Positions 44,645 through 54,466 of a stretch of DNA of 64,000 nt are shown here, piece after piece (the first letter of the stretch is position 1; each line of letters opens with the position of its first letter). The position numbers and the translations under genes were made by a program. This stretch comes from Cellulosimicrobium cellulans (GTDB lineage Bacteria; Actinomycetota; Actinomycetes; Actinomycetales; Cellulomonadaceae): the NCBI RefSeq assembly GCF_007679345.1, contig NZ_VEGH01000003.1:310001-374000 (forward strand). The letters run 5' to 3'. The notes under the pieces were generated by a model. That model was not told the origin of the DNA. It searched no databases and saw nothing but the letters and a program-made list of their open reading frames with translations.

Positions 44645-45871
44645 ATGGCCGAGCAGAGCGGCACCGACCGCTACGGCACCGGCAGGCCCGGGGCACCCGC
44701 AGGATCAGGGGCCCGACGGGTCGCGGGCCAGCGCCGCGCCCCCACCGGCACGGCTCTCGACGACGGGGTCCCGCGGTGGCTGCGGACGTCCGCCGGCATC
44801 ACCTGGCGGCTCCTCGTCCTGCTCGCCGGCATCTCGCTCGTGTTCTTCGCCACAGCGCAGGTGCAGCTGCTGTTCGTGGCGGTCTTCATCGCCTTCGTGT
44901 TCACCGCGGTGCTGCGGCCGGTCGTCGAGCTCTACACGCGGGTGATGCCCCGCGGGCTCGCGACGGCCCTCGGGCTGCTCACCGGGTTCCTGGTGCTCGC
45001 CGGCATGGTCTTCTACGTCGGCTACTCGGTCGCGAACCAGTGGCAGGCCCTGTCCCGGCAGTTCGGCGACGGCATCGACCAGATCGTCGACTTCCTGGAG
45101 AACGGGCCGCTGCCGTTCTCCATCAGCAACGACCAGATCGCCCAGTGGATCGACAACGGGCGGCAGTGGGTCCAGGAGCACGCCGGGGACCTCGCCGGCC
45201 AGGTGGCGGCGTCGGCGGGCTCGGTCGTCGAGGTCTTCACCGCGCTCGCCCTCGCGGTGTTCTGCGCGATCTTCTTCCTCGCGCGCGGCCAGGAGATGTG
45301 GACCTGGTTCGTCAACCAGCTCCCGTCGTCCGTGCGCGACTCCTGGAAGACCGCCGGCGGGGCCGGCTGGTACACGTTCTCGGGCTACACCCGCGGCACG
45401 GTGATCATCGCGGTGACCGACGGCCTGCTCGCGTTCATCCTGCTGTCGATCATCGGCGTCCCGCTCGCCGCCCCCCTGGCCGTCCTCGTCCTCATCGGCG
45501 CCTTCATCCCGCTGATCGGCGCACCCGCCGCGATGGTCGTCGCGATGATCGTGGCCCTGGCCGCCAACGGGCCGATCCAGGCGGCGGTCGTCGGCATCGG
45601 CATCGCGCTGATCGGGCAGTTCGAGGGGCACGTGCTGCAGCCGCTCGTCATGGGCAAGCAGGTGTCGCTGCACCCCGTCGTCGTGGCGCTGGCGGTCACC
45701 GGCGGCACCCTGACCGCGGGGATCCTCGGCGCGGTCATCGCCGTGCCGCTCGTGTCCGTCGTCTGGGCGATCTGGTCGCGGTTCCACCAGCCCGACCCCC
45801 CGATGGAGGTCGAGGAGGCGGCCGAGGAGGTCCGACCGGTCGACGAGGACGGCGAGGGCGCGGAGGCCTAG
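44645..45871 (+). CDS. AI-2E family transporter (YdgG/TqsA-like permease)
   Basis: The 408-residue membrane protein belongs to the AI-2E family. Eight hydrophobic segments are seen, with the family re-entrant-like signature GVPLAAPLAVLVLIGAFIPLIGAPAAMVVAMIVAL, then GPIQAAVVGIGIALIGQFEGHVLQPLVMGKQVSLHPVVVALAVTGGTLTAGILGAVIAVPLV. Members export AI-2-like signals, or work as Na+/Li+ antiporters; the substrate here is unknown. ATG at 44645 follows GGAGG, a good ribosome site. Its end overlaps the convergent DapA-like gene by 4 bases. Confidence 0.9.
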   Translation: MAEQSGTDRYGTGRPGAPAGSGARRVAGQRRAPTGTALDDGVPRWLRTSAGITWRLLVLLAGISLVFFATAQVQLLFVAVFIAFVFTAVLRPVVELYTRVMPRGLATALGLLTGFLVLAGMVFYVGYSVANQWQALSRQFGDGIDQIVDFLENGPLPFSISNDQIAQWIDNGRQWVQEHAGDLAGQVAASAGSVVEVFTALALAVFCAIFFLARGQEMWTWFVNQLPSSVRDSWKTAGGAGWYTFSGYTRGTVIIAVTDGLLAFILLSIIGVPLAAPLAVLVLIGAFIPLIGAPAAMVVAMIVALAANGPIQAAVVGIGIALIGQFEGHVLQPLVMGKQVSLHPVVVALAVTGGTLTAGILGAVIAVPLVSVVWAIWSRFHQPDPPMEVEEAAEEVRPVDEDGEGAEA

Positions 45872-46827
45872 CCCCGCGCGGCGCCGTCGGTCGGCGCGCC
45901 GGCTTCGGTCGGCAGGGCGCCGGTCGGCACGGCCGGCGGGTCGCCCAGCCGCTCCACCGCGGCGGCGAGCGCCCTGGTGCCCGCGTCGTCCACCGGTCGC
46001 AGCGGCGCCGGGAGCCGGCCGAGGTCGGTGCCGAGCACGGCGGCGAGGGCGTGCACCGCCCGCGGCCCGCCGAGCGACGCGACCAGCTCCGCCACCGGCG
46101 CCAGCCGGGCCATGTGCGCCCGCGCCTCGTCCGCCCGGCCCGCGGCGGCGGCGTGCGCCACGGCGGAGTACCAGGCCGGCAGCACGCTCGCGAGCCCCGA
46201 GTGCCAGGTCCGTGCGCCGGCGAGCAGCCCCTCGACGCCGAGCACGTCCCCGCTGCAGCCGACCTCCACCGTGCCCGGCACGGCGGCCCGCAGCGCCGCG
46301 ACCCGGTCGCGCAGCTCCCCGGCGTCGCTCCCCCGGTCCTTGACCCCGCCGACCCCCGGCACCTGCGCCGCCCGGACCAGCGTCTCGACCGAGTAGCGGA
46401 ACGTCGTGCTGACGGGGTTGTGGTACAGCCACACCGGCACGCGTGCGGCGTCCGCCACGTCCGCCACCAGGTCGAGCACCTCGTCGTCGGTCAGCGGCAG
46501 GTAGGCCAGCGTCGGCAGCAGCACCGCGGACGCGCCGGCCCGCTCGGCGACGATCGTGTGCACGATCACCTCGTCCGTCGTGAACGCCCCGACGCCGGCG
46601 ACCACGGGTACGCGGCCGGCGGCCGCCTCGACCGCCGCCTCGACGACCAGCCGGCGCTCGCCCGCGGTCAGGTACGGCCAGCCGCCCGTGCTCCCCAGGA
46701 CCGCCACGCCCGTGGCGCCGGCGGCGACGGCGTCGTCCACCAGCCGCTCGAGCGGGTCGATCACCACCTCCCCCTCGTGGCCGCGCGGGGTGGGCAGGTA
46801 GGCGACGAGGGGTCCGAGGAGGGTCAC
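45868..46827 (-). CDS. Dihydrodipicolinate synthase-family aldolase
   Basis: The 319-residue TIM-barrel protein has the family's Schiff-base chemistry: Tyr135 (WLYHNP) and Lys163 (GVGGVKDRGSD). The N-terminal substrate loop is GSTGGWPYLT in place of GTTGE of true DapA, which argues for a different keto-acid substrate, such as a sugar-derived acid. No lysine-pathway gene is near. GTG at 46827 is preceded by CAGACT and 6 bases, suggesting leaderless transcription. Confidence 0.82.
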   Translation of the reverse strand: MTLLGPLVAYLPTPRGHEGEVVIDPLERLVDDAVAAGATGVAVLGSTGGWPYLTAGERRLVVEAAVEAAAGRVPVVAGVGAFTTDEVIVHTIVAERAGASAVLLPTLAYLPLTDDEVLDLVADVADAARVPVWLYHNPVSTTFRYSVETLVRAAQVPGVGGVKDRGSDAGELRDRVAALRAAVPGTVEVGCSGDVLGVEGLLAGARTWHSGLASVLPAWYSAVAHAAAAGRADEARAHMARLAPVAELVASLGGPRAVHALAAVLGTDLGRLPAPLRPVDDAGTRALAAAVERLGDPPAVPTGALPTEAGAPTDGAARG

Positions 46828-46973
46828 GCGGGCAGTCTGGCACGCACGCGGCCGGCTCCGGTGCCGACGTCGGGGAAGCTCGTCGGCTCACCGGCCCGTA
46901 CGGGTCCCGACGGGGCGGCCGCGTGGCGCCGTCCGGGTCACGGCGTCCCGGTCACGGCGTCCGGGTCAGGGCG

Positions 46974-49900
46974 TCACTGGAAGTCGCGGGACGTCGTCGC
47001 GACCTTGAGCGACAGCGGCGTGAGGTGCTCGGCGATGAGGTTGGTCGCCCCGTCGGCCCGCTCCAGCCGACCGCGGACGACCAGCGCCCGTGAGGTGCGG
47101 GCGACCTTCCGGAACCGCTGCCAGAGCCCGGTGCTGCACACGATGTTGAGCAGGCCCGTCTCGTCCTCCAGGGACAGGAAGGTGACGCCGCCGGCGGTGC
47201 CCGGGCGCTGGCGGTGCGTGACGACGCCCGCGACCGCCACGCGCCGTCCCGCCTCGTGCCGGAAGGCCTGCTCGACCCGGAGCACGCCCGACGCGTCCAG
47301 GCCCGCCCGCACGTGCTGGGTCGGGTAGGAGTCGACGGTCACCCCGGTGGCCCACACGTCGGCGACGGCGACCTCGACCTCGCTCATGCCCGGGAGGGTG
47401 GGGGCCTGCACACCGACGGAGACGCCCGGCAGCGTGTCGGGCCCCTCCTGCGCGAGCGCGCCGGCCGCCCACAGCGCCTCCCGCCGGGTGACGCCGAGCG
47501 ACTCCAGCGCACCGCCGGTGGCCAGGGCCTCGAGCTGGGCGGTGCTGAGCTCGACCCGGCGCACGAGGTCGCGCAGGTCGGTGAACGGTCCGTGCGCGTC
47601 GCGCTCGGCGACGACGCGCTCGGCCACCTTCTCCCCCACGTTCCGCACCGATGCGAGCCCGACCCGGACGGCGAGCGAGCGCCCCGCGGCCGACCGGCCG
47701 GCGGCGGACGCAGGCACCCCGCCCGCGGTCGGCGACGCGGACGCCGCACTCGCCACCCCGGACGCAGGCCCCGCACCCGCCTCGGACGCAGGCCGTGTGC
47801 TCGCCACCCCGGACGCGGCGGTCGCACCGCCGGTGGCCCCGGACTCCGCCGTGGCGTCGGGGAACCCCGGCGCGCCCCCCGGCCGCAGCGGCGTGACGGG
47901 CGCCGTGCCGGACGGCAGCGGGACCAGCCGCGGCTCGCCGCCCTCGGGCTCCGGGCCGACGCGCTCGACCACGGCCTGGACGCCGGAGCGCTGCACGTCC
48001 GGGCGCAGCACGCCGATGCCGTGCCGGCGGGCGTCCGCGACGAGCGACTGCGGTGAGTAGAACCCCATCGGCTGCGCAGCGAGCAGCCCGGCGTAGAACG
48101 CGGCCGGGTGGTGCACCTTGAGCCACGAGCTGGCGTAGACGAGGAACGCGAACGAGTACGCGTGCGACTCCGGGAAGCCGAAGTCGGCGAACGCCTTGAG
48201 CTTGTCGTAGACCTCCTCCCGCACCGGCTCCGGGATGCCGTTGCGGGTCATGCCGTCCATCAGCCGGGCGCGCAGGGCCTCCATCTTCTCGATGCTGCGC
48301 TTGGAGCCCATCGCGCGCCGGAGCTGGTCGGCCTCGGCGGGGGTGAAGTCCGCGACGTCGATGGCCATCTGCATGAGCTGCTCCTGGAACAGCGGGACGC
48401 CGAGGGTCCGCGCGAGCGACTTCTCCAACCGGGGGTGCGGGTAGGTGATGGGCTGCCGGCCCTGGTAGCGCTCGATGTAGGGGTGCACCGACCCGCCCTG
48501 GATCGGACCGGGGCGGATGAGCGCGACCTCGACGACGATCCCGTAGAAGCTGCGCGGCTGCAGGCGCGGCAGGGTGCCCATCTGGGCACGGGACTCGACC
48601 TGGAACACGCCCACGGTGTCGGCGGCGCACAGCAGGTCGTAGACCAGCGGGTCCTCGTTGGGGAGCTTGTGCAGCTCCAGCCGGGGACCGCCGTGCCGCT
48701 CCACCTGGTCGAAGGCGAGCCGCAGCGCGGTGAGCATCCCGAGGCCCAGGAGGTCGAACTTCACGAGCCCCGCGTCCGCGCAGTCGTCCTTGTCCCACTG
48801 CAGGACGGTGCGGCCCTCCATCCGCGCCCACTCGACCGGGCAGACCTCGATGACGGGTCTGTCGCACATGACCATGCCGCCGGAGTGGATGCCGAGGTGC
48901 CGGGGCAGGCGCAGGAACCGGTCGGCCAGGTCGATGACCTGCTCCGGGATCTCCTCGAGGTCGCTCGCGGGCGGCGGACGGTGCGCGGGGACGACGTCGT
49001 GGCGGTCGGCGGTCGGCTGGCCGGCGAGGCGGTCGGTGTCGTCCTGCCCGGCGGGCCGGCGCGGGGCCGGTGCGGGGGTGGCCCCGGGCTCGTGGTTCCA
49101 GCCCCAGACGACGCCGTCGGGGTCCCGCTGCGCGGCGGCGTACTGCGCGGCGCGGCGGTCCTCGCGAGCCACCGGGGACCCCGGGGGCGGCGCGGCCGGT
49201 GGTCCGACGGGTGGCGACGACGCCGGGCGCGACCCGCCCGCGGACGAGCCCCGCGTCGTCGACGGCGGGCCGGGCCGGGTCGACGGCGGGCTGGGCCGGG
49301 TCGAGGTCGGGCGGTCGGCGACGTGCTGCGTCGGCGGGGCCGCCGGGGCGGGCGCGGCAGCCGGCGCGCGGCTCTCCCCCGACCACCAGGGGTGCCGCGG
49401 CGCGGGCCCGCGCAGGGTGCCCCAGCGCTCGATGGACTTGCTCCACGCGTCCTGCTGCCCGACGTCGTACCCGAGCGCGCGGGCGGCGTCCCGCACGGCT
49501 GATCGCGCGCGGTAGGAGATGACGTTGGCGACCTGCGCGGCGTGGGTGCGGCCGTGCTTGGCGTAGACGTACTGGATGACCTCCTCGCGGCGGCCGGACT
49601 CGATGTCGACGTCGATGTCGGGCGGCCCGTCGCGCTCGGGCGCGAGGAACCGCTCGAACAGCAGGCCGTGCGCCACGGCGTCGACGGCGGTGACCTTGAG
49701 GGCGTAGCAGACCGCGGAGTTGGCGGCCGACCCGCGGCCCTGGGCCAGGATGCCGTTGCGGTGGCAGAAGTCGACGAGGTCGTAGACCACCAGGAAGTAG
49801 CCGGGGAAGCCGAGGTCCTCGATGACGCGCAGCTCGTGCTCGAGCTGCGCGTAGGCGCCGGGCACCCGCTCTGCCTCGGGCGGGCCGTAGCACTCCAGCG

Positions 49901-50876
49901 CGCCGCGGCGGACGAGCTCGCGCAGCCAGGTCGCCTCGGTGTGGCCGGGCGGCACCGGGTACGGGGGCAGCTGCGGCGCCACGAGGTGCAGGTCGAAGGC
50001 GCACTCGGCACCGATCGCGGCGGCGGTGGCGACGGCCCGGGGATGGCGGCGGTGCCGGCGCAGCATCTCCGCGGCGGACGCCAGGTGCGCGGTCGGGGCA
50101 CCGGGCAGCCACCCGTCCAGGTCCTCCATCGAGGACCGGGCGCGCACGGCGGCCAGCGCCATCGCCAGGTCCGCGTCCCGGGGGGTGGCGTAGTGCACGT
50201 TGCCCGTGGCGACCAGGGGCAGCCCGGCACCGTCGGCGAGCGCCGCGAGGGCGTCGGCGAGCTCGGAGTCGTACGGGCCGCCGCCCTGGGTGACCTCGAC
50301 CGCGACGTTGTCCCGCCCGAACAGCGCGGCCAGGCGGTCGAGCTCGGCGCGCGCACGCTCGAGGCCCGCGGCGGTGACGCCGGGTTCACGGCCGCCGTCG
50401 GTCAGCGCGTGCCGCACCGGGCCCTTGCGGCAGCCGGTGAGCACGAGCCAGCGGCCGTCGGCCTGCTCGGCGAGCTGCTCCAGCCGGTACGCGGCGGCGC
50501 CCTTGGTGCCGGTGGCGAGGTGCGCCTCGGCGATCGTGCGGGACAGCGCCCGGTAGCCCTCGGGCCCGCGGGCGAGCACGGGCAGGTGCAGCGCGCGCGG
50601 GTCGGGCACGCCGGTCGGCAGGTCGAGCACGTCCGGGCCGGCGACCCCCGGGACGGGCAGGTGCAGCTCGGCGCCGAAGACGGTGGGCAGCCCGACCTCG
50701 CGCGCGGCCTCGGAGAACCGGACGACGCCGTACAGGCCGTCGTGGTCGGTGAGCGCGAGCGCGCTGAGGCCGAGCCGGTGCGCCTCGGCGGCGAGCTCCT
50801 CCGGTTGGCTGGCGCCGTCGAGGAAGCTGAACGCCGAGTGCGCGTGCAGCTCCGCGTAGCGCGGGGCGTCAGTCAT
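46974..50876 (-). CDS. dnaE2: Error-prone DNA polymerase DnaE2 with low-complexity insertions
   Basis: The 1300-residue protein is the alternative C-family polymerase of the SOS mutasome that bypasses DNA damage. Seen: PHP domain ELHAHSAFSFLDGASQPEELA; FFLVVYDLVDFCHRNGILAQGRGSAANSAVCYAL; catalytic-acid segment PPDIDVDIESGRR (Asp422 and Asp424); LPRHLGIHSGGMV; and the OB region VAVAGVVTHRQRPGTAGGVTFLSLEDETG. Two atypical Pro/Ser/Ala-rich insertions break conserved blocks at about residues 491-638 and about 990-1065. The ATG at 50876 overlaps the imuB stop by 8 bases. It is the last gene of imuA'-imuB-dnaE2. Confidence 0.93.
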   Translation of the reverse strand: MTDAPRYAELHAHSAFSFLDGASQPEELAAEAHRLGLSALALTDHDGLYGVVRFSEAAREVGLPTVFGAELHLPVPGVAGPDVLDLPTGVPDPRALHLPVLARGPEGYRALSRTIAEAHLATGTKGAAAYRLEQLAEQADGRWLVLTGCRKGPVRHALTDGGREPGVTAAGLERARAELDRLAALFGRDNVAVEVTQGGGPYDSELADALAALADGAGLPLVATGNVHYATPRDADLAMALAAVRARSSMEDLDGWLPGAPTAHLASAAEMLRRHRRHPRAVATAAAIGAECAFDLHLVAPQLPPYPVPPGHTEATWLRELVRRGALECYGPPEAERVPGAYAQLEHELRVIEDLGFPGYFLVVYDLVDFCHRNGILAQGRGSAANSAVCYALKVTAVDAVAHGLLFERFLAPERDGPPDIDVDIESGRREEVIQYVYAKHGRTHAAQVANVISYRARSAVRDAARALGYDVGQQDAWSKSIERWGTLRGPAPRHPWWSGESRAPAAAPAPAAPPTQHVADRPTSTRPSPPSTRPGPPSTTRGSSAGGSRPASSPPVGPPAAPPPGSPVAREDRRAAQYAAAQRDPDGVVWGWNHEPGATPAPAPRRPAGQDDTDRLAGQPTADRHDVVPAHRPPPASDLEEIPEQVIDLADRFLRLPRHLGIHSGGMVMCDRPVIEVCPVEWARMEGRTVLQWDKDDCADAGLVKFDLLGLGMLTALRLAFDQVERHGGPRLELHKLPNEDPLVYDLLCAADTVGVFQVESRAQMGTLPRLQPRSFYGIVVEVALIRPGPIQGGSVHPYIERYQGRQPITYPHPRLEKSLARTLGVPLFQEQLMQMAIDVADFTPAEADQLRRAMGSKRSIEKMEALRARLMDGMTRNGIPEPVREEVYDKLKAFADFGFPESHAYSFAFLVYASSWLKVHHPAAFYAGLLAAQPMGFYSPQSLVADARRHGIGVLRPDVQRSGVQAVVERVGPEPEGGEPRLVPLPSGTAPVTPLRPGGAPGFPDATAESGATGGATAASGVASTRPASEAGAGPASGVASAASASPTAGGVPASAAGRSAAGRSLAVRVGLASVRNVGEKVAERVVAERDAHGPFTDLRDLVRRVELSTAQLEALATGGALESLGVTRREALWAAGALAQEGPDTLPGVSVGVQAPTLPGMSEVEVAVADVWATGVTVDSYPTQHVRAGLDASGVLRVEQAFRHEAGRRVAVAGVVTHRQRPGTAGGVTFLSLEDETGLLNIVCSTGLWQRFRKVARTSRALVVRGRLERADGATNLIAEHLTPLSLKVATTSRDFQ

Positions 50877-52512
50877 AGACGGCCTCGCAGGTCCAGCCGT
50901 CGGGGCGCCAGGCGAGCAGCAGGGCGCGGCCGTCGCCGAGCGTGACCTGCAGGTGCACGCGCAGCCCGGCCTCGGTGGGCGACCACCAGCGCTCGGCGAG
51001 CGGCCACGGCCCCGCCCAGCCGGCGACGTCGTGGTCGACCGCGGGCCGGCGGTCGGAGGCGGGCGTACGGACGCGGACCGGGTCGCCGCTCATGGCGAAC
51101 CGGCCGTCGAACCGGACCGGCCGGCCCGCGCCGTCCAGCACGTCGACCGGCGCGGGCCGCACCGGCACGGTGGCGGGCGCGGGCGGCGGCAGCTGACCGG
51201 GCCACGGCCGGTCGACCGGGCGCGGTGTGGCGGCCTGGGCGCCCCAGGGCTGGAGGTGCACCTGGTCGCGCACGTCCCGGCCGCCCTGCAGGGCGGCGGT
51301 CAGCACGCCGTCGCCGCCGAGCAGCCCCTGCACGCGGTCGAGCGCCCGGTGCGCCCGGAGGTCGCCGCCGGAGGCGCCGCCCCACAGCCGGCCCTGCTCG
51401 GCGCCGGCGGGCGCGACGTCCTCCGCGGTGATGCCGAGCGCGACCAGGCCGATCGGCTCGGCGTGCTCGTCGGGTTCGCCGCCGTCGGGCCGCGCTCCGG
51501 CGCCGTGCTCGGCGGCCGCGGCGGTCAGCCAGCCCTCGAGCTGCCACCGGATGCGGTCGGTGATCCGCGCGGCGGACAGCCCGCCGAGGCCGCCCATGTC
51601 GGTGCGCCAGGCCCGGGTCAGCTCGGTGCCCTCGTCGGTGCGGGCGGTGATCCGCAGCCGGGCGCAGGTCACGGAGTGCTCGGTGAGCAGGGCGTGCAGC
51701 TCCTCCGCGAGCCGGCGCCCCGCGAACGTCGCGACGTCGACGCGGTGCGCCGGCGGGTCGAGCTCGGTCACCACCTCCAGGTCGGTCTCCGGCCGGCGGC
51801 GGGCGGGGGGTCGCAGGTCCTCGCCGCGCACCAGCGTCCACGCCCAGGTCCCCCAGGTCCCGAACCGCGCGTGCACGTCGCCGCCGTCCAGCGCGGCCAG
51901 GTCGCCGAGCCGGCGCAGGCCGAGCCGGCGCAGCAGGTCGACGAGCTCCGCGACCGCACGGCCGGCGTCGTCGGTCACCGCAGCGGGGGCGAGGTCGTCG
52001 ACGGGGCGCGGCGCCAGGAACTCTCGCGAGGCGCCGGGTGGCACGACGGCGTCGGTGCGGGCGGCGAGGATCGCGGCGAGCAGGCCGTCGGCGGTGCCGA
52101 CCTGGCACTCGTGCCCGGTCCGCTCGGCCACCACGGACACCAGGCGCTCGGCCAGCGTCTCCTCGGTGCCGTGGAACCGCGCCGCACCGCCCGCGGGGAG
52201 CAGCAGCAGGCCCGGCCGGGCGACCTCGATCCCGGCGACGACCGCCTCGGTCGCCACGGCCACCGGCTCGAACAGCCGGGCGTCCCGGTCGTCGTCGGCG
52301 GGCAGCAGCACGACCTCGGGGCAGACGCCCTGCGCCTGGCGGCGGCGCATGCCGCGGCGCACCCCCTGGGCGCGGGCGATCGCGGAGACGGCGACGAGCC
52401 GGGGGCCGTGCTGCACGGCGGCGGGCAGGTGGCCGGGCACGTCGGCGGCGCGCACGGCGGCGACCACCGGCCAGTCCGGCACCCAGACGACGGTGGTGCG
52501 GGTGGCGCTCAT
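50869..52512 (-). CDS. imuB: Y-family polymerase-like protein ImuB
   Basis: The 547-residue protein is the catalytically degenerate Y-family polymerase that tethers DnaE2 to the beta clamp. VVWVPDWPVVAAV replaces the usual catalytic DxD start of Y polymerases. PRLVAVSAIARAQGVRRGMRRRQAQGVCPEVVLLPADDDRD is the typical ImuB N-terminus, and RLGLRRLGDLAALDGGDVHARFG is the helix-hairpin-helix. The C-terminus includes a conserved ImuB ending, GPWPLAERWWSPTEAGLRVHLQVTLGDGRALLLAW. It overlaps imuA' by ATGA and dnaE2 by 8 bases. Confidence 0.92.
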   Translation of the reverse strand: MSATRTTVVWVPDWPVVAAVRAADVPGHLPAAVQHGPRLVAVSAIARAQGVRRGMRRRQAQGVCPEVVLLPADDDRDARLFEPVAVATEAVVAGIEVARPGLLLLPAGGAARFHGTEETLAERLVSVVAERTGHECQVGTADGLLAAILAARTDAVVPPGASREFLAPRPVDDLAPAAVTDDAGRAVAELVDLLRRLGLRRLGDLAALDGGDVHARFGTWGTWAWTLVRGEDLRPPARRRPETDLEVVTELDPPAHRVDVATFAGRRLAEELHALLTEHSVTCARLRITARTDEGTELTRAWRTDMGGLGGLSAARITDRIRWQLEGWLTAAAAEHGAGARPDGGEPDEHAEPIGLVALGITAEDVAPAGAEQGRLWGGASGGDLRAHRALDRVQGLLGGDGVLTAALQGGRDVRDQVHLQPWGAQAATPRPVDRPWPGQLPPPAPATVPVRPAPVDVLDGAGRPVRFDGRFAMSGDPVRVRTPASDRRPAVDHDVAGWAGPWPLAERWWSPTEAGLRVHLQVTLGDGRALLLAWRPDGWTCEAVYD

Positions 52513-53660
52513 CCGACCAGCCTCAGGTCGGGCGCGAGCAGGGCGCCGTCGTCCGCCACCGGCTCCGGCCCGGCCGAGGGCGCGGGCGGCACGCCCTCGG
52601 GACGCGGGAGCAGGTCGGCGCCGGGACGCGCGGGCGTGTCGGGGCGGTCGGCGCCGGGACGCGCGGTGACGGGGTGCTCGGCGCGGGAACCGCGGTCGGC
52701 GGGGAGCCCGTACGGGTCGGTGCCCACCTCGAGCGGCAGCACCACGCGCAGGTCCTGGGCACGACCCGCGCTGCCCCGCCCGGTGCGGGTGACGTGGACC
52801 TCGTGCGCGCGCAGCCGGCCGTCCCCCTCGCCGACCCCGGTCCACCGGCCGCCCTCGACGGTCAGCACGGTGCCGGCACCCGGCCACGGCGTGGTGGCCA
52901 GCAGCACGGACCCGCGGTCCCGGGCGCGCGCCATCAGCCGGCGGCGGTCGGCGTCCGCCAGGTGCGCGCCGGGGCCGACCACCACGACGTCGATGCCGTC
53001 GAGCAGGGCCGCGACCACGGTCGGCGCGTCCACGCCGGGCTGCGGGACCACGGCGAGCCGCTCCAGCGCCACGCCGGTCTGGGCGGCGGCGAGCAGGCCG
53101 AGGCTCGGCTGCCCCACGACGGCCGCCCACGCCTCCCGGGCGGTGCACGCGGCGGCGATCATCGCGAGCACCAGCGAGGTGGAGCCGAGCACCGCGGTCG
53201 TGCTCCCCCGCCGCAGGCCGTCGGGGAGCAGCGGGGTGAGGGCGGGCGGCACCGCGAGCGGGGGCCGGTCGGTGAGCAGCACCGGACCGCGTGCGGCGGT
53301 CGGCCGCGGGACCGCGCGCTGCCGGTCGGGCAGGTCGGGGACGGCGACGGGACCCGAGGGCGCGCTCGCGGGGTCGGGGTCCGCCACGGGCACCACCGCG
53401 AGCGCCGTGGCGCCCTGCACGGGTGCGTCGGCCCGGGCGCCCGGGCGCGCACCCTGCCCCGGCGCCCCGCCGGGCCGGGCGCCGGGCACGCCGGTGGGCC
53501 CGACGCCGGGCACGTCGGCACGGGGTGCGACACTGCTCCCCGCCGCCGGGCGGGCCTTCGCGACGCCGGCCCCCTGCGGCGCCATGCTGCGGGCGCCGGT
53601 CCGGAGCTCGGCGCTGACCAGGGCGGCACGTGCCCGGGCGATCCGCTCCTCCTGGTTCAC
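52509..53660 (-). CDS. imuA': ImuA' (RecA-like mutasome protein)
   Basis: The 383-residue protein is the first gene of the mutasome operon, in the position of ImuA'. It is RecA-like only loosely: LPDGLRRGSTTAVLGSTSLVLAMIAA has the place of a degenerate P-loop (STTAVLGSTSLV, no GKT), and VDAPTVVAALLDGIDVVVVGPGAHLADADRRRLMARARDRGSVLLATTPWPGAG follows. Its N-terminus is long and Ala/Pro-rich (to about residue 160). GTG at 53660; the LexA box lies 46 bases upstream. It probably links ImuB to the RecA/SOS machinery. Confidence 0.85.
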   Translation of the reverse strand: MNQEERIARARAALVSAELRTGARSMAPQGAGVAKARPAAGSSVAPRADVPGVGPTGVPGARPGGAPGQGARPGARADAPVQGATALAVVPVADPDPASAPSGPVAVPDLPDRQRAVPRPTAARGPVLLTDRPPLAVPPALTPLLPDGLRRGSTTAVLGSTSLVLAMIAAACTAREAWAAVVGQPSLGLLAAAQTGVALERLAVVPQPGVDAPTVVAALLDGIDVVVVGPGAHLADADRRRLMARARDRGSVLLATTPWPGAGTVLTVEGGRWTGVGEGDGRLRAHEVHVTRTGRGSAGRAQDLRVVLPLEVGTDPYGLPADRGSRAEHPVTARPGADRPDTPARPGADLLPRPEGVPPAPSAGPEPVADDGALLAPDLRLVG

Positions 53661-53705
53661 CGCCGCACCCCCTCGTCGTCTGCCGGCCGACCGCCGGACC
53701 CTCGT

Positions 53706-53721
53706 TCGAACACGTGTTCGA
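53706..53721. promoter_or_regulatory. LexA (SOS) box
   Basis: TCGAAC-ACGT-GTTCGA is a perfect 16-base palindrome matching the actinobacterial LexA operator TCGAAC(N4)GTTCGA. It lies 46 bases upstream of the imuA' start and predicts that the mutasome operon is induced by DNA damage. Confidence 0.9.
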
Positions 53722-53904
53722 TTGTGCCAGTAGACGCTGACACTCCGGCACGCGTCAATCCGGCGTCACCCGCCCTGGGGACCGTCGCCCGGCGCGTCGC
53801 CGGAGGCGCGCCGACGCCCCTGCGCGGGCCCGCGGCCGGGGGCATGATGACGGGAAAGGCACACCCGTCCGGGCGCCCCCGCGACGCCCACCAGGAGGAG
53901 GACC

Positions 53905-54441
53905 ATGGCCGTCTCGCTGACCCGTCCCGTCGCCCCCGAGCCCTACGCGCTGCTGCCGTCCGTCCCGGACTTCGACGTCGCGAGCGCCGACGTCACGCAC
54001 GGCGAGCCGCTGCCCGCGACGTTCGCCGCGGACGGCGAGAACCTCTCGCCCGCGCTCGAGTGGTCCGGCTTCCCGGAGGGCACGCGCTCGTTCGTCGTGA
54101 GCTGCTTCGACCCGGACGCGCCGACCCCCGCCGGCTTCTGGCACTGGACCGTCGTGGACGTGCCCGTGAGCGCGACGTCGCTCCCCCGCGGCGCCGGCTC
54201 GCCGGAGGGCGATCTCCTGCCCCCGGGTGCGTTCCAGGTCCGCAACGACGGCGGGTCGACCGGCTACACCGGCTCCGCGCCGCCGCCCGGGGACCGGCCG
54301 CACCGGTACGTGTTCGCCGTGCACGCGCTCGACGTCGACCACCTCGACGTGACCCCGGACGCGACGCCGACGGCCGTGGCGTTCACGGCGCTGTTCCACA
54401 CGATCGGCCGCGCGCTGATCGCCCCGACCTACCAGCGCTGA
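53905..54441 (+). CDS. YbhB/YbcL family (PEBP/RKIP-like) protein
   Basis: The 178-residue protein has the phosphatidylethanolamine-binding fold. Seen: [52 protein letters not shown] (DPDAP..FxHW, the ligand pocket) and [21 protein letters not shown] (GxxPHRY/F). The family has no settled bacterial function. ATG at 53905 follows AGGAGGAGGACC, a strong ribosome site. No signal peptide. Confidence 0.92.
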   Translation: MAVSLTRPVAPEPYALLPSVPDFDVASADVTHGEPLPATFAADGENLSPALEWSGFPEGTRSFVVSCFDPDAPTPAGFWHWTVVDVPVSATSLPRGAGSPEGDLLPPGAFQVRNDGGSTGYTGSAPPPGDRPHRYVFAVHALDVDHLDVTPDATPTAVAFTALFHTIGRALIAPTYQR

Positions 54442-54466
54442 CCGAGTGCCACCGCCCCACCGCACG

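Noticed and set aside
45868-46827. Naming the aldolase DapA
   Set aside because: The N-terminal GTTGE loop of DapA is GSTGGW here and no lysine gene is near, so only the family is called.
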